A DNA stretch of 64,000 nucleotides from Collimonas sp. OK307 (GCF_900113705.1 NZ_FOQI01000003.1:62001-126000), one strand, 5' to 3'; shown: positions 25,845-37,330, counted from the first letter of the stretch. A program made the numbers and translations. The notes: generated by a model not told the origin, from the sequence alone.

Positions 25845-26567
25845 TCACGACTCCACCGTCACCGCAGTAGCCAGCACGTAACCTTCGTTACGCACGGTCT
25901 TGATGATCACCGGGGTACGGGCGTCATCGCCAAGTTTTTGGCGCAGGCGGCTAATCTGGATATCCACCGAGCGATCGAACGGATCGGATTCCCGGCCCTG
26001 CGTCAACTCCAGCAATTGATCACGGTTCAAGACCCGGTTCGGGTGATCCAGGAACACCTTGAGAATACGATATTCGGCGCCCGACAAAGCCACCACCAGA
26101 CCATCGCTGTTGACCAGGTGGCGCGCGATCAGATCGAGTGTCCAGCGCCCGAACTGGATCTGCTGGGCTTCCGGTGAAACCATGTTCGGCGGCAGCGCCT
26201 GGGTACGGCGCAAGACACTGCGGATGCGGGCAAACAATTCACGCGGTTCGAACGGCTTCGACAAATAATCGTCGGCGCCCATCTCAAGTCCCAGGATGCG
26301 GTCCAGCGGCTCGCCGCGTGCGGTCAGCATGATCACAGGGATATTCGAATCGGCACGCAGGTTGCGGCACAAGGTCAATCCGTCTTCCCCCGGCAAGGTG
26401 AGATCCAGCACCACCAGGTCCACCCGCGCTTCGGACAGCACTTTGCGCATGTCGCTGCCGTTGGTCGCCATCAAGGTGCGGAAACCGTTGGCATCCAGGT
26501 ATTCGGCCAGCAAAGTCCGGATTTCGTGGTCGTCATCGACCACCAATATATGAGCAGCAGTTTCCAT
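25845..26567 (-). CDS. OmpR-family response regulator
   Basis: 240 residues: receiver (ILVVDDDHEIRTLLAEYLDA; phospho-Asp in LVVLDLTLPGEDG; Lys in YLSKPFEPRELFARIRSVLR) and a winged helix (LSGAEYRILKVFLDHPNRVL, then DRSVDIQISRLRQKLGDD). The sequence is OmpR-like. It is the first gene of the regulator-kinase operon and is divergent from the Spy-like gene, with 356 bp between them, so it may bind in that gap to control itself, spy and the mdt genes. Confidence 0.92.
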   Translation of the reverse strand: METAAHILVVDDDHEIRTLLAEYLDANGFRTLMATNGSDMRKVLSEARVDLVVLDLTLPGEDGLTLCRNLRADSNIPVIMLTARGEPLDRILGLEMGADDYLSKPFEPRELFARIRSVLRRTQALPPNMVSPEAQQIQFGRWTLDLIARHLVNSDGLVVALSGAEYRILKVFLDHPNRVLNRDQLLELTQGRESDPFDRSVDIQISRLRQKLGDDARTPVIIKTVRNEGYVLATAVTVES

Positions 26568-26923
26568 ATGCGTGATTATCCTAGGACCTTTTGGTAGTCA
26601 ATTGCGGTGAGACCGGAAGCGCGGCCAATCGGAAATAGAAAATAGTAGTGATGAATGACAACGTATTCAATGCAATCGATCCCTGATAGTTGGAAGCAGC
26701 GATGCCTGCGGTTTTCAGGATTATGGCAAGTCGCAGCGATAAAGACGATAGTAATTTGTATATTGGCATATCTGCCAGCTATGTAGACACTTTAAGATAC
26801 AAAGCAAACTTGATGACATACACGGCGATACAAAGCCGTTGTTTCATGAAAAACCACCGATACACCAGCGCGTTTCAATGCGAACTGTGCGGATTGCACT
26901 TACATTCATGGAAGGATTTCACT
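26568..26923. other. Intergenic region between divergent regulator and Spy-like genes
   Basis: 356 bp without a credible gene. It must hold the promoters for the regulator-kinase operon and for the Spy-like gene. I see a good ribosome site (GGAAGG) before the ATG at 26924. I do not see a convincing GTAAA-N5-GTAAA CpxR box or BaeR site by eye. Confidence 0.5.
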
Positions 26924-27415
26924 ATGTTCAAGCTTCGCAAACAATTGCTGATTGGCGTGACCGCACTGAGCTTCGCTGCAATGGGTATGACTGCCTATGC
27001 GCAAGCCGACGGCACCCCCGGCCACCAGGCCCCTACAGCTGAGCAAAAGGCTAAATTCGCCGAGAAAATGGCAAAACGCCAGGCCAAATGGCACGACGAT
27101 CTGAAAATCACACCGGCGCAAGAAACTGCATGGCAGACCTTCCTGGGTAAAATCAAACCGGCTGGTGCGCCGCAACAACGCCCTGGCAAGGAAGAATGGG
27201 CCAAGCAAACCGCCCCTGAGCGCATGGACCACCAGATGGAATTCCTGAAACGGGCCGAGACACGTCTGGCCGAACGTACTGCCGCCGTCAAGGAATTCTA
27301 CGCTGTGCTGACACCGGTACAGCAGAAGGTCTTTGACGAACACTTCAAAAAAATGGAGCACCACCGCTTCGGTCATCGCGGTTTTCATCATGGCGGCCCC
27401 GACGGTCGTCCATAA
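26924..27415 (+). CDS. Spy/CpxP-family periplasmic protein (LTXXQ motif)
   Basis: 163 residues. The ATG at 26924, behind GGAAGG, gives a signal peptide (MFKLRKQLLIGVTALSFAAM, cleavage after AYA). The mature protein is helical and charged, with the family repeats ITPAQETAWQTF near residue 60 and LTPVQQKVFDEHF near the end, followed by a His-rich tail (HHRFGHRGFHHGG) that could bind metal. Spy is an ATP-independent chaperone and CpxP an envelope-stress inhibitor; which one this resembles in function cannot be told. It lies between a two-component pair and an RND efflux operon. Confidence 0.87.
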   Translation: MFKLRKQLLIGVTALSFAAMGMTAYAQADGTPGHQAPTAEQKAKFAEKMAKRQAKWHDDLKITPAQETAWQTFLGKIKPAGAPQQRPGKEEWAKQTAPERMDHQMEFLKRAETRLAERTAAVKEFYAVLTPVQQKVFDEHFKKMEHHRFGHRGFHHGGPDGRP

Positions 27416-27421
27416 TTGAAC

Positions 27422-27446
27422 CCGGCCCGGCACCCGCATGGGCCGG
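27422..27446 (+). terminator. GC-rich hairpin after the Spy-like gene
   Basis: CCGGCCC (27422-27428) and GGGCCGG (27440-27446) form a 7-bp stem 7 bases after the stop. No U-run. It sits just ahead of the much larger inverted repeat at 27454. Confidence 0.4.
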
Positions 27447-27453
27447 AGCCAGC

Positions 27454-27538
27454 GTCCGGCAAACGGCCAAATCGCCGAACTGCGCCAGGTTGAACCTCAA
27501 ACCAACGCGCAGTTCGGCGATTTGGCCGTTTGCCGGAC
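27454..27538. repeat. Perfect 32-bp inverted repeat
   Basis: Arms 27454-27485 and 27507-27538 are exact reverse complements, with a 21-nt loop that itself holds AGGTT/AACCT. An imperfect extension (GGAGCCA against TGGCTTCC) lengthens it to about 40 bp per arm. It lies between the Spy-like gene and mdtA. Strength is far above an ordinary terminator and there is no U-run. The remaining 27539-27771 carries an AT-rich leader with the palindrome GTAAAATTTAC (27658-27668), a possible promoter or operator zone for mdtA. Confidence 0.85.
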
Positions 27539-27771
27539 ATGGCTTCCACGGCTACACCCCCGGATCAGCCTCAATTGCCGTCCATCTGGCTAGCGACTAC
27601 ACTGCCTCACAAGCTCTTTCGTTAATTTGAAACAATTTCTAATAAATACACGCGGCGGTAAAATTTACTCGCTAAACTCATGTGATTATTTTTCAACAAT
27701 TTGCCGAATGCAAGTTTCCGGCAAGTTCATGCATTGCACCTGACCACATTCTGACTGACCTCCTGCCTGCG

Positions 27772-29259
27772 ATGACTACTACACCGACTCCTCGAATCGA
27801 CCAATCTAGCCAGCCCCGTCCTGCTCGTCCTAACCAATACCAGGGCGGATTCCAGCGCGGCTGGCTGTGGCTGGTTGCAGTTATTGTTCTGGCGTTGGCG
27901 GCCTACCTGATCTGGGGGCGCAGCCATAACGCTGCCGATCCGGCTGCAGCAGCATCGGGGCAACCGTCGGGACAAGCCGCCAATGGCGGCGGCAAAGGTG
28001 GAAAAGGCGGCAAGCGCGGCGCATTTGCAGGCGCCGGCGGCCCATTGCCGGTCGGCGTAGCGGTCGCCAAAACCGGCGATATCAGGATCTTTATCTCAGG
28101 CCTCGGCAGCGTCACTCCTGAAGCCACCGCCATCGTCAAAAGCCGGGTCAACGGGGAGTTGATCAAATTGCATTTCCAGGAAGGACAGATAGTCAAGGCC
28201 GGCGCGTTGCTGGCCGAACTGGATCCACGTCCTTACCAGGTGGCGGTGACGCAAGCTGAAGGCCAGTTCATTAAAGACACTGCCCTGCTGAAGGCTGCAC
28301 AAATCGATTTACAGCGCTATCGCACCTTGCTGGCGCAAGATTCCATCGCCAGCCAGCAGGTCGATACCCAGGCGGCCCTGGTCAAGCAATACGAAGGTAC
28401 CGTCAAATCCGATCAAGGCGCGCTCGACAGCGCCCGCCTGCAACTCACTTACTCGCGCATCACTGCGCCGATCAGCGGCCGGCTCGGTTTGCGCCAGGTC
28501 GATCTGGGCAACGTGGTGCAAAGCAGCGATACCAACGGCATCGTCATCATCACCCAGTTGCAACCTATCACCAGTGTGTTCAGCATCCCCGAAGATAATA
28601 TCCCGAGCGTCATGAAACAGATTCAGGCCGGCAAAAAGCTGGCGACCGATGTCTGGGATCGCGACCAAAAGAACAAACTCGATAGCGGCGCTCTGCTGAC
28701 CATCGACAATCAGGTAGACAGCACCACCGGCACGGTGAAGCTGAAGGCAGAATTTCCGAACACCAATTACGCCCTGTTTCCGAGCCAGTTCGTCAATATC
28801 CGCATGCTGCTCGATACCCGGCGCGACGCGACGGTGATTCCAAATGCGGCAATCCAGCGCGGCGCCCAAGGTAACTTCGTCTATGTGGTGAAGGCCGACC
28901 ATACCGTCACCATCCGTCAGATAACGGCAGGTCCGGTGGAAGGTGAATCGACCGCAATAGAAAAAGGTATTGCCGTAGGCGAAACAGTCGTCATCGATGG
29001 CCTCGACAAATTGAAGGAAGGCGCGAAAGTCGAACCGGTGGCCCGTGGTGGCCCGGCTGCAGCAGCAACGGCTGGCGCCGCCACCGGCAACGCAGCCGCC
29101 GGCGCCCATAAGGGCGGCCATCGCCACCAGCAAGACGCCAATGGCGGTGCCGTGCCTGCCGCTTCTGCTCCTGCTTCTGCCGCCACCGCGCCTGCGACAC
29201 AAACCGCACCGGCTACCGCACCCGTGCCCGCCGCTGCCACCAACCGCAACAGTCAGTAA
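27772..29259 (+). CDS. mdtA: RND efflux membrane-fusion (periplasmic adaptor) protein MdtA
   Basis: 495-residue HlyD-family adaptor linking the inner-membrane pump to the outer-membrane channel. Start at 27772 gives an N-terminal helix ([20 protein letters not shown], about residues 24-43). The lipoyl half-motifs and hairpin follow: [20 protein letters not shown], then [20 protein letters not shown], then the coiled-coil hairpin, then [20 protein letters not shown]. These are MdtA/MuxA-like. Unusual are a Gly/Lys-rich linker ([12 protein letters not shown]) after the helix and an Ala/Thr-rich tail of about 60 residues with a His-rich patch. First gene of mdtABC plus outer-membrane factor. Confidence 0.93.
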   Translation: MTTTPTPRIDQSSQPRPARPNQYQGGFQRGWLWLVAVIVLALAAYLIWGRSHNAADPAAAASGQPSGQAANGGGKGGKGGKRGAFAGAGGPLPVGVAVAKTGDIRIFISGLGSVTPEATAIVKSRVNGELIKLHFQEGQIVKAGALLAELDPRPYQVAVTQAEGQFIKDTALLKAAQIDLQRYRTLLAQDSIASQQVDTQAALVKQYEGTVKSDQGALDSARLQLTYSRITAPISGRLGLRQVDLGNVVQSSDTNGIVIITQLQPITSVFSIPEDNIPSVMKQIQAGKKLATDVWDRDQKNKLDSGALLTIDNQVDSTTGTVKLKAEFPNTNYALFPSQFVNIRMLLDTRRDATVIPNAAIQRGAQGNFVYVVKADHTVTIRQITAGPVEGESTAIEKGIAVGETVVIDGLDKLKEGAKVEPVARGGPAAAATAGAATGNAAAGAHKGGHRHQQDANGGAVPAASAPASAATAPATQTAPATAPVPAAATNRNSQ

Positions 29260-29276
29260 ACGACTCTGAAGAACGC

Positions 29277-32200
29277 ATGAATCCCTCACGCCAGTTTATT
29301 CTCCGGCCGGTTGCCACATCCCTGTTGATGCTGGCCATTTTCCTGGCCGGCGTCGTCGCCTACAAGCAATTACCGCTTTCGGCGTTGCCGGAAGTCGACT
29401 ATCCGACCATCCAGGTCGTGACGCTCTACCCTGGCGCCAGCCCGGATGTCATGACGTCATCGGTCACCGCCCCGCTGGAGCGCCAGTTCGGCCAGATGCC
29501 GGGCCTAAACCAGATGTCTTCGACCAGTTCCGGCGGCGCCTCGGTCATCACCTTGCAATTCAGCCTGGACCTGAGCCTCGATATCGCCGAGCAGGAAGTC
29601 CAGGCGGCGATCAATGCCGGCAGCAACCTGTTGCCGTCCGATCTGCCGACACCACCAATCTACAACAAGGTCAACCCGGCCGATACGCCGATCATGTCGT
29701 TGGCGATTACATCGAAAACGCTGTCGTTGCCCAAGGTGCAAGACCTGATCGACACCCGCCTGGCGCAAAAGATTTCGCAAGTGCCGGGGGTAGGCCTGGT
29801 CAGCTTGTCCGGCGGTCAGCGGCCGGCCGTCCGGTTGCAACTGAATCCGCGCGCAGTCGCAGCGCTGGGATTGAATCTGGACGACATCCGCACCGCTATC
29901 GGCAATGCCAACGTCAACCAGGCCAAAGGCAGCTTCGACGGCCCGGCGCGCGCCTCGACCATCGATGCCAACGACCAGTTGCGCTCGGCTGACGAATACC
30001 GCAACCTGATCATCGCTTACAAGAGCGGCGCGCCGATCCGCGTCTCCGATATCGCCGACGTGATTGACGATGCAGAAAACGTCCGCCTGGCGGCCTGGGC
30101 CAACACCTCGCCCGCGGTGATCCTGAATATCCAGCGCCAACCGGGCGCCAACGTGATCGGCGTGGTCGACAGCATCAAGAAGATCCTGCCGAAACTGCAG
30201 GAAACCCTGCCCGGTGCTATCGACGTCCAGATTCTGACCGACCGCACCACCACCATCCGCGCCTCGGTGTCGGACGTGCAGTTCGAACTGCTACTGTCGA
30301 TAGCGCTGGTGGTGATGGTGATTTTCATCTTCTTGCGCAGCGTACCCGCAACCATCATCCCGAGCGTGGCGGTGCCGCTGTCGCTGATCGGCACTTTCGG
30401 CGTCATGTACCTGGCCGGCTTTTCGGTGAACAACCTGACGTTGATGGCGCTCACCATCGCAACCGGCTTCGTGGTCGACGATGCGATCGTGATGATCGAA
30501 AATATTTCGCGCTATATCGAAGAAGGCATGAAGCCGTTGCAGGCCGCCCTTAAAGGCGCGGAGCAAATCGGCTTCACCATCATTTCGCTGACATTTTCGC
30601 TGATTGCAGTGCTGATTCCGCTGCTGTTCATGGGCGATGTGGTCGGCCGCCTGTTCCGCGAATTCGCCATCACGCTGGCAGTGGCCATCTTGATTTCAGC
30701 AGTCATCTCGCTAACCCTGACGCCGATGATGTGCGCCAAGCTGCTGCACCATATTCCAGAAGAAAAGCAAGGCTGGTTCTATCGCAAGAGCGGCGCATTC
30801 CTGGACCGGATCATTGCCCGTTACGGCGTGGCGCTGGAATGGGTTCTGCGCCACCAGGTCTCGACCTTGATAGTGGCCATCGGCACGCTGGTGCTGACGG
30901 CGGTGCTGTACATATTCATTCCAAAGGGCTTTTTCCCGGTGCAGGACACCGGCGTCATCCAGGGTATTTCAGAAGCTAGCCAGTCGATTTCATTTTCCGC
31001 CATGGCTGAGCGCCAGCAAGCGCTGGCTGCAGTGGTGCTGAAAGATCCTGCGGTCGAGAGCCTGTCGTCGTTCATCGGCGTCGATGGCAGCAACGCCACC
31101 CTGAATGCCGGGCGCATGCTGATCAACCTGAAGCCGCACAACCAACGCATCAGTGCCAGCGACGTCATCCGCCGCCTGCAGCCGGAACTGGATCGCCAGG
31201 TCGGCAACATCACGCTGTACATGCAACCGGTACAAGACCTGACGATTGAAGACAGCGTCAGCCGCACCCAATATCAGTTCGCACTCGAAGATGCCAACGC
31301 TGCTGAATTGAGCATCTGGGTGCCGAAGCTGATCGAGCGCCTGCGCAAGGTCCCTGAACTGGCAGATATCGCCAGTAACCAGCAAGATCTCGGTTTGCAA
31401 GCCTACATCGCGATCGACCGCGATGCGGCCTCGCGCCTCGGCATCACCACCGCGGCAATCGACAATGCTCTGTATAACGCCTTCGGCCAGCGCCTGATCT
31501 CGACCATCTACACCCAATCGAACCAGTATCGGGTGGTGATGGAGGTCAAGCCGGAGTTCCAGAAAGGTCCAGCGGCGCTGAACAGTATTTTCCTGGTTGC
31601 CGGCAACGGTAATCAGGTGCCGCTGTCGAGCATCGCTACGGTTGAGGAACGCACTTCGCCGCTGGTGATCAACCATATCGGCCAGTTCCCGGCCACCACG
31701 ATTTCATTCAACCTGGCGCCCGGCGCTTCGCTCGGAGAGGCGGTCAAGGCGATCCAGGCGGCAGAACTGGAAATCGGCATGCCGGACAGTATCCAGACCA
31801 GTTTCCAAGGTGCCGCGCTGGCCTTCCAGGCATCGCTGAGCAACACCCTGATGCTGATCCTGGCTGCGATCATCACGATGTATATCGTGCTCGGCGTTCT
31901 GTACGAAAGCTACATCCATCCGATTACGATCTTGTCGACGCTGCCGTCGGCCGGGGTCGGCGCCCTGCTCTCGCTGATGATTGCCGGCAGCGACCTGGGG
32001 ATTATCGGCATCATCGGGATTATCCTGCTGATCGGTATCGTCAAGAAAAACGCCATCATGATGATCGACTTTGCGCTCGACGCCGAACGCAACGAGGGTA
32101 AAACGCCGCGTGACGCGATTTACCAGGCGTGCCTGCTGCGCTTCCGTCCGATCCTGATGACCACCATGGCGGCTCTGCTAGGCGCATTGCCGTTGATGCT

Positions 32201-32432
32201 GGGTAGCGGCGTCGGTTCGGAACTGCGGCAACCACTGGGGATTACCATGGTTGGCGGCTTGCTGGTATCGCAAGTATTGACCTTGTTCACCACGCCGGTC
32301 ATCTACCTGGGGTTCGACAACCTGGCGCGCCGCATGAAGGCACGTTTCGGCAGCAAGGGCGACAGCCACGGCGATGACGACCACGATGGCGCGACGCTTC
32401 TCCCTACGCCGCCACCGCAGCCGCAGCCGTAA
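29277..32432 (+). CDS. mdtB: RND multidrug efflux transporter MdtB
   Basis: 1051-residue proton-driven pump of the inner membrane with 12 transmembrane helices and two large periplasmic loops. Helix-4 proton-relay acids are in [34 protein letters not shown] and [20 protein letters not shown] are typical of the MdtB/MdtC branch, which works as a heteromultimer. 17 bp after mdtA, 18 bp before mdtC. The C-terminus has a short polar tail ending in Pro-Gln repeats. Confidence 0.94.
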   Translation: MNPSRQFILRPVATSLLMLAIFLAGVVAYKQLPLSALPEVDYPTIQVVTLYPGASPDVMTSSVTAPLERQFGQMPGLNQMSSTSSGGASVITLQFSLDLSLDIAEQEVQAAINAGSNLLPSDLPTPPIYNKVNPADTPIMSLAITSKTLSLPKVQDLIDTRLAQKISQVPGVGLVSLSGGQRPAVRLQLNPRAVAALGLNLDDIRTAIGNANVNQAKGSFDGPARASTIDANDQLRSADEYRNLIIAYKSGAPIRVSDIADVIDDAENVRLAAWANTSPAVILNIQRQPGANVIGVVDSIKKILPKLQETLPGAIDVQILTDRTTTIRASVSDVQFELLLSIALVVMVIFIFLRSVPATIIPSVAVPLSLIGTFGVMYLAGFSVNNLTLMALTIATGFVVDDAIVMIENISRYIEEGMKPLQAALKGAEQIGFTIISLTFSLIAVLIPLLFMGDVVGRLFREFAITLAVAILISAVISLTLTPMMCAKLLHHIPEEKQGWFYRKSGAFLDRIIARYGVALEWVLRHQVSTLIVAIGTLVLTAVLYIFIPKGFFPVQDTGVIQGISEASQSISFSAMAERQQALAAVVLKDPAVESLSSFIGVDGSNATLNAGRMLINLKPHNQRISASDVIRRLQPELDRQVGNITLYMQPVQDLTIEDSVSRTQYQFALEDANAAELSIWVPKLIERLRKVPELADIASNQQDLGLQAYIAIDRDAASRLGITTAAIDNALYNAFGQRLISTIYTQSNQYRVVMEVKPEFQKGPAALNSIFLVAGNGNQVPLSSIATVEERTSPLVINHIGQFPATTISFNLAPGASLGEAVKAIQAAELEIGMPDSIQTSFQGAALAFQASLSNTLMLILAAIITMYIVLGVLYESYIHPITILSTLPSAGVGALLSLMIAGSDLGIIGIIGIILLIGIVKKNAIMMIDFALDAERNEGKTPRDAIYQACLLRFRPILMTTMAALLGALPLMLGSGVGSELRQPLGITMVGGLLVSQVLTLFTTPVIYLGFDNLARRMKARFGSKGDSHGDDDHDGATLLPTPPPQPQP

Positions 32433-32450
32433 GGTAGAACAGGTCACAGC

Positions 32451-35400
32451 ATGAATATCTCGCGTCCCTTTATTGAACGGCCGATTGCCACCACACTACT
32501 GACCATCGGCATTGCCCTGGCCGGCATGGTGGCGTTCCGGCTGCTGCCGGTGTCACCGTTGCCGCAAGTAGATTTCCCGACCATCTCGATCTCGGCTTCA
32601 TTGCCGGGCGCCAGTCCGGAAACAATGGCCGCCACCGTGGCGACGCCGCTCGAACGCGCGCTCGGATCGATCGCCGGGATTACCGAAATGACCTCGTCGA
32701 GCTCGCTCAGCTCGACCCGCATCACCATGCAGTTCGACCTCAGCCGCGACATTGACGGCGCCGCACGCGATGTCCAGGCAGCGCTGAATGCAGCCCGCAA
32801 CCTGCTGCCGACCGGCCTGCCCAGCAATCCGAGTTATCGCAAGGTGAATCCGGCCGATGCGCCGATCATGATCCTGGCGCTAACCTCGGACAGCATGACG
32901 CAAGGCCAGATGTACGACGCCGCCGATACCATCCTGGCGCAAAAGCTGTCGCAGGTTGCCGGTGTCGGCCAGGTCAGCGTCGGCGGCAGTTCGCAGCCGG
33001 CGGTGAGGGTTGAATTGAATCCGACCGCGCTCAACAAGTACGGCATCGGCTCGGCCGATGTACGCACTGCAATCGCCGCCACCAATGCCAACCGCCCTAA
33101 AGGCGTGCTGGAAGACGGCGATAAAAACTGGCAGATTTACGCCAACGACCAGGCCAAGACCGCCGCCGAGTACATGCCGCTGATCGTCGCCTATCGCAAC
33201 GGCGCGGCGGTGCGCGTCAGCGATGTCGCCAACGTCATCGACTCGGTTGCCAATGTGCGCAACGCCGGTTCCGCCAACGGCAAGCCGTCGGTACTGGTGA
33301 TCCTGAACCGCCAGCCTGGCGCCAACATTATTGAAACGGTGGATGAAGTGCGGGCGCTGCTGCCGCAGCTGCGGGCCTCGATCCCGGCCGCCATCAATCT
33401 CGATGTCGCGCTCGACCGCACACCGACGATTCGCGCCTCTCTGCGTGAAACCGAGAATACGCTGCTGATGTCGATCGCGCTGGTGATCATGGTGGTGTTC
33501 CTGTTCCTGCGCAACGGCCGCGCCACGCTGATCCCGGCAGTCGCCGTCCCGGTCTCGCTGATCGGTACTTTCGGCGTCATGCATTTGCTTGGCTACAGCC
33601 TCGACAATCTATCCCTGATGGCGCTGACGATTGCCACCGGCTTCGTGGTGGACGATGCAATCGTGGTCCTGGAAAACGTTTCACGGCACATTGAAAAGGG
33701 CATGAAACCGTTTGCCGCCGCATTGCAAGGAGCGAAAGAAGTCGGCTTTACCGTGATGTCGATGAGTATCTCCCTGATCGCCGTGTTCATCCCGATCCTG
33801 TTAATGGGCGGCATCGTCGGCCGCCTGTTCCGCGAATTTGCCGTCACCTTGTCGGTAGCGATCCTGGTATCGCTAATGGTATCGCTGACCACCACGCCGA
33901 TGATGTGCGCACGCCTGCTCAAGCACGAACCGCACCGCAAGCAAGGACGTTTCTTCACTGCCACCGAACGCGCCTTCAATGCCATGCTGCGCGGCTACGA
34001 ACGCTCGCTGGCCTGGGCCTTGCGCTTTTCGCCATTGATGATGCTGATCCTGCTCGGCACCATCGTGCTCAACGTCTATCTGTACACCGCCATTCCCAAG
34101 GGCTTTTTCCCGCAGCAGGATACCGGCCTGGTAATCGGCGGCATCCAGGGCGACCAGGCGATTTCATTCCAGTCGATGAAGGTCAAGCTGAACGAGTTTG
34201 TGGATATCGTCCGCAAGGACCCCGACGTGCAGAGCGTGATCGCCTTCACCGGCGGCGGCCAGAGTAATCGCGGCAACATGTTCATCACCCTCAAGCCGCT
34301 GTCGGAACGCAAGCTCACGGCAGACCAGGTGATTGCACGCCTGCGCGGCAAGCTCAGCCACGTTCCCGGCGCCAACCTGTTCATGCAATCGGTGCAGGAT
34401 ATCCGGGTTGGCGGCCGCTCCAGCGATGCCCAGTACCAGTACACCTTGCAATCCGACGACCTGAACCTGCTGCGTACCTGGGAACCGAAGATCCGCGAGG
34501 CATTCAGCGTCTTGCCGGAACTGACCGACGTCAATACCGACCAGCAGGACAAGGGCTTGCAAACCACCTTGACCATCGACCGTGAAACCGCGATACGCAG
34601 CGGCGTCACGCCGCAGCTGATCGACGCGACCTTGAACGACTTGTTTGGCCAGCGCCAGGTATCAACCATCTACAGCGGCATGAATCAATACCATGTGGTG
34701 ATGGAAGCGGGCCCGCAATACCTGCAGAGCCCGCAGATCCTGCACAACACTTACGTCAGCATTCCCGCCAGCACGGCCAACCTGTCGCCCACCACTTCGG
34801 CCCTCGGCAAACCGCCGGCATTGACCGCGGGCGGTCAGCTGGCCTCCAATACTTCGCTGGCGCTGACGCTCTCGACCACGGCTGAACAGCAGATGCCGCT
34901 GGCGGCATTTTCCAGCTTCCAGCCGACCAATACTTCGCTCGGGGTCAATCACCAAAGCCAGTTCATTGCCTCCACTATTTCTTTCAACCTGCCGGCAGGT
35001 GTTTCCTTATCCGATGCGACAGCTTCGATTAACGATTCGCTGGCCCGGCTCGGCGTGCCGACCGAGGTGCACGGCAGTTTCCAGGGCACCGCCAATGTAT
35101 TCCAGTCATCCTTGAGCAGCCAGCCGGTGCTGATCTTGACGGCGCTGCTGGCGGTGTACATTGTGCTGGGCATCTTGTACGAAAGCTATATCCATCCGAT
35201 CACCATCCTTTCAACTCTGCCTTCGGCCGGCGTCGGCGCCCTGCTGGCATTGCTGGCGACAGGCACCGATTTCAGCCTGATTGCCTTGATCGGGGTGATC
35301 TTGCTGATCGGTATCGTCAAGAAAAACGCCATCATGATGATCGATTTCGCCCTGGAGGCTGAACGCACCCAGGGCCTGTCGCCACGCGACTCGATTTTTG

Positions 35401-35669
35401 AAGCGTGCAAGCTGCGCTTCCGACCGATCATGATGACCACCATGGCGGCGATGCTCGGGGCGGTGCCGCTGGCGTTGGGCCATGGCGACGGCGCCGAGCT
35501 GCGCCGGCCGCTGGGTATTGCGATCGTCGGCGGCTTGATCGTGAGCCAGTTGCTGACGCTGTACACGACACCGGTGGTCTATCTGTACATGGATCGCTTC
35601 CGCCTGTGGAGCTCGGACAAATGGCAACGGCGCGGCGGTCGGCCGCTGCCTGACCCAAGCGAAGCATGA
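32451..35669 (+). CDS. mdtC: RND multidrug efflux transporter MdtC
   Basis: 1072-residue partner of MdtB. It has [20 protein letters not shown] in helix 4, [20 protein letters not shown], and [20 protein letters not shown]. It is about 45 residues longer than usual. The extra part is a low-complexity Ser/Thr/Ala-rich segment around residues 767-810 (including [18 protein letters not shown]), placed in the second periplasmic region just before [11 protein letters not shown]. Same operon and strand as mdtB. Confidence 0.93.
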   Translation: MNISRPFIERPIATTLLTIGIALAGMVAFRLLPVSPLPQVDFPTISISASLPGASPETMAATVATPLERALGSIAGITEMTSSSSLSSTRITMQFDLSRDIDGAARDVQAALNAARNLLPTGLPSNPSYRKVNPADAPIMILALTSDSMTQGQMYDAADTILAQKLSQVAGVGQVSVGGSSQPAVRVELNPTALNKYGIGSADVRTAIAATNANRPKGVLEDGDKNWQIYANDQAKTAAEYMPLIVAYRNGAAVRVSDVANVIDSVANVRNAGSANGKPSVLVILNRQPGANIIETVDEVRALLPQLRASIPAAINLDVALDRTPTIRASLRETENTLLMSIALVIMVVFLFLRNGRATLIPAVAVPVSLIGTFGVMHLLGYSLDNLSLMALTIATGFVVDDAIVVLENVSRHIEKGMKPFAAALQGAKEVGFTVMSMSISLIAVFIPILLMGGIVGRLFREFAVTLSVAILVSLMVSLTTTPMMCARLLKHEPHRKQGRFFTATERAFNAMLRGYERSLAWALRFSPLMMLILLGTIVLNVYLYTAIPKGFFPQQDTGLVIGGIQGDQAISFQSMKVKLNEFVDIVRKDPDVQSVIAFTGGGQSNRGNMFITLKPLSERKLTADQVIARLRGKLSHVPGANLFMQSVQDIRVGGRSSDAQYQYTLQSDDLNLLRTWEPKIREAFSVLPELTDVNTDQQDKGLQTTLTIDRETAIRSGVTPQLIDATLNDLFGQRQVSTIYSGMNQYHVVMEAGPQYLQSPQILHNTYVSIPASTANLSPTTSALGKPPALTAGGQLASNTSLALTLSTTAEQQMPLAAFSSFQPTNTSLGVNHQSQFIASTISFNLPAGVSLSDATASINDSLARLGVPTEVHGSFQGTANVFQSSLSSQPVLILTALLAVYIVLGILYESYIHPITILSTLPSAGVGALLALLATGTDFSLIALIGVILLIGIVKKNAIMMIDFALEAERTQGLSPRDSIFEACKLRFRPIMMTTMAAMLGAVPLALGHGDGAELRRPLGIAIVGGLIVSQLLTLYTTPVVYLYMDRFRLWSSDKWQRRGGRPLPDPSEA

Positions 35670-35771
35670 CGGATGGATGTAGCCTTAGCTTTGTGAAGAC
35701 GCAAAAATCATTGTCGGCGAAAAACTTTACTTAGCGGACACAGCGAACTCAACGGATTCAACGGATTCAAT

Positions 35772-37277
35772 ATGAAACATACGCAAGCACCCATGCATAA
35801 AACCTTGTTAGCGGCGACGGCCACGGCGCTGCTGTTAAGCGCCTGTGCTGTCGGCCCGGATTACGTACGGCCGGCCACAGTTGCACCGGCCGCCTTCAAA
35901 GAGATGAAGGATTGGAAGACCGCTACCCCCCAAGACCAGGAACTACACGGAAAATGGTGGGAAATCTACCAGGACCCGCAATTGAATGCACTGGTCGAAC
36001 AAGTCAACATCTCCAATCAGAATCTGGCGCAAGCCGAAGCGCAATACCGGCAGGCTAAAGCATTGGTAGAGTCGGCAAGATCGTCTTATTTCCCGACAGT
36101 TTCAGCTAACGTCTCATCCACGCGTTCAGGCGGACGCAATAGCGGCAGCTCATTGAGCAGTGGCAGCAGTGCCAGCAGCGGTTCGGTAACGACCAGCGAT
36201 TCGCTCGGCCTGAGCGCCAGCTGGGAACCCGATCTGTGGGGCCGCATAAGCCGTACGGTGGAATCCAATCAGGCATCAGCCCAGGCCAGCGCCGCCGACT
36301 TGCAAGTGGCCAGGCTCAGCGCCCAATCCACCCTGGCGCAAAACTATCTGCAGTTGCGGGTACTCGACCAGCAGCAAAACCTGCTCAACGACACCGTAGC
36401 TGCCTATCAAAAATCGCTGCAACTGACGCAAAACCAGTACGCCGTCGGCGTGGTTGCCCGGTCTGACGTGATTCAGGCTCAGACCCAGCTCAGAAGCGCC
36501 CAGGCGCAAGCGCTGGACAATGGCGTACTGCGTGCGCAGCTGGAACACGCGATCGCCCTGCTGACCGGGCAAGCGGCGTCCACCTTTTCGATTACACCTG
36601 CGCCGTTGGTTGCAGTGCTGCCGGATATTCCGATCGGCGTGCCCTCTTCGTTGCTGGAACGTCGCCCCGATGTCAGCTCGGCAGAGCGGCTGGCAGCGGC
36701 GGCCAATGCCAAGATCGGCGTGGCCAAGGCCGCTTACTTCCCCAACCTGACCTTGTCGGCTTCGGGCGGCTTTCAAAGCAACAGTTTCGCCAACTGGCTG
36801 ACCGTCCCCAACCGCATCTGGTCGCTCGGACCGGCCTTGGCAGCCACCCTGTTTGACGGCGGCGCACGACGCGCTCAAAGCGATCAGGCAATTGCCGCCT
36901 ACGACGCCAGCGTTGCGGTGTACAAACAAGCGGTGCTGACCAGCTTCCAGGAAGTCGAAGATAACCTGGCAACCTTGCGCATCCTGGAGCAGGAAGCCGT
37001 GGTCCAGGGCGAAACCGTCCAGTTTGCCCATCATGCGCTGGAGCTGATCTTGAATCAGTACAAGGCGGGTACCGTCAACTACACCAGTGTGGTGACGGCA
37101 CAGGCAACCGCATTCAGTGCGGATTTGTCAGCGTTGAATATCCAGAATCGGCGCTATGCTGCAAGTGTGCTGTTGATCAAGGCGCTCGGCGGCGGCTGGA
37201 ATCAGGCTGAACTGCCTGACAACGCCATGCTAAATGATCGTGACGCCACCGGAGACAGTAAGCCGGCTGCGAAATAA
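35772..37277 (+). CDS. Outer-membrane efflux channel lipoprotein (TolC/NodT family)
   Basis: 501 residues. Signal peptide with lipobox LLLSAC (Cys about residue 26) and then AVGPDYVRP, the standard start of NodT-type outer-membrane factors. Two internally similar halves form the beta-barrel and alpha-tunnel; markers are LGLSASWEPDLWGRISRTVE in the first half and FPNLTLSASGGFQ, with DGGARRAQ after it, in the second. Closes the efflux operon 102 bp after mdtC, so the exporter is complete from inner to outer membrane. Confidence 0.93.
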   Translation: MKHTQAPMHKTLLAATATALLLSACAVGPDYVRPATVAPAAFKEMKDWKTATPQDQELHGKWWEIYQDPQLNALVEQVNISNQNLAQAEAQYRQAKALVESARSSYFPTVSANVSSTRSGGRNSGSSLSSGSSASSGSVTTSDSLGLSASWEPDLWGRISRTVESNQASAQASAADLQVARLSAQSTLAQNYLQLRVLDQQQNLLNDTVAAYQKSLQLTQNQYAVGVVARSDVIQAQTQLRSAQAQALDNGVLRAQLEHAIALLTGQAASTFSITPAPLVAVLPDIPIGVPSSLLERRPDVSSAERLAAAANAKIGVAKAAYFPNLTLSASGGFQSNSFANWLTVPNRIWSLGPALAATLFDGGARRAQSDQAIAAYDASVAVYKQAVLTSFQEVEDNLATLRILEQEAVVQGETVQFAHHALELILNQYKAGTVNYTSVVTAQATAFSADLSALNIQNRRYAASVLLIKALGGGWNQAELPDNAMLNDRDATGDSKPAAK

Positions 37278-37280
37278 CTG

Positions 37281-37312
37281 CAGGGTGGGCAAACTTTTTC
37301 GCCTACCCACCA
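37281..37312. repeat. Intergenic GGGTGGGCA-type hairpin, copy 2
   Basis: GGTGGG (37284-37289) pairs with CCCACC (37306-37311) around a T-rich centre, in the same layout as the copy at 7321. It lies 6 bases after the outer-membrane channel stop and 19 bases before the EamA gene, where it can end or trim the efflux mRNA. Confidence 0.6.
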
Positions 37313-37330
37313 TCCACTCAGGGAGAAAAC

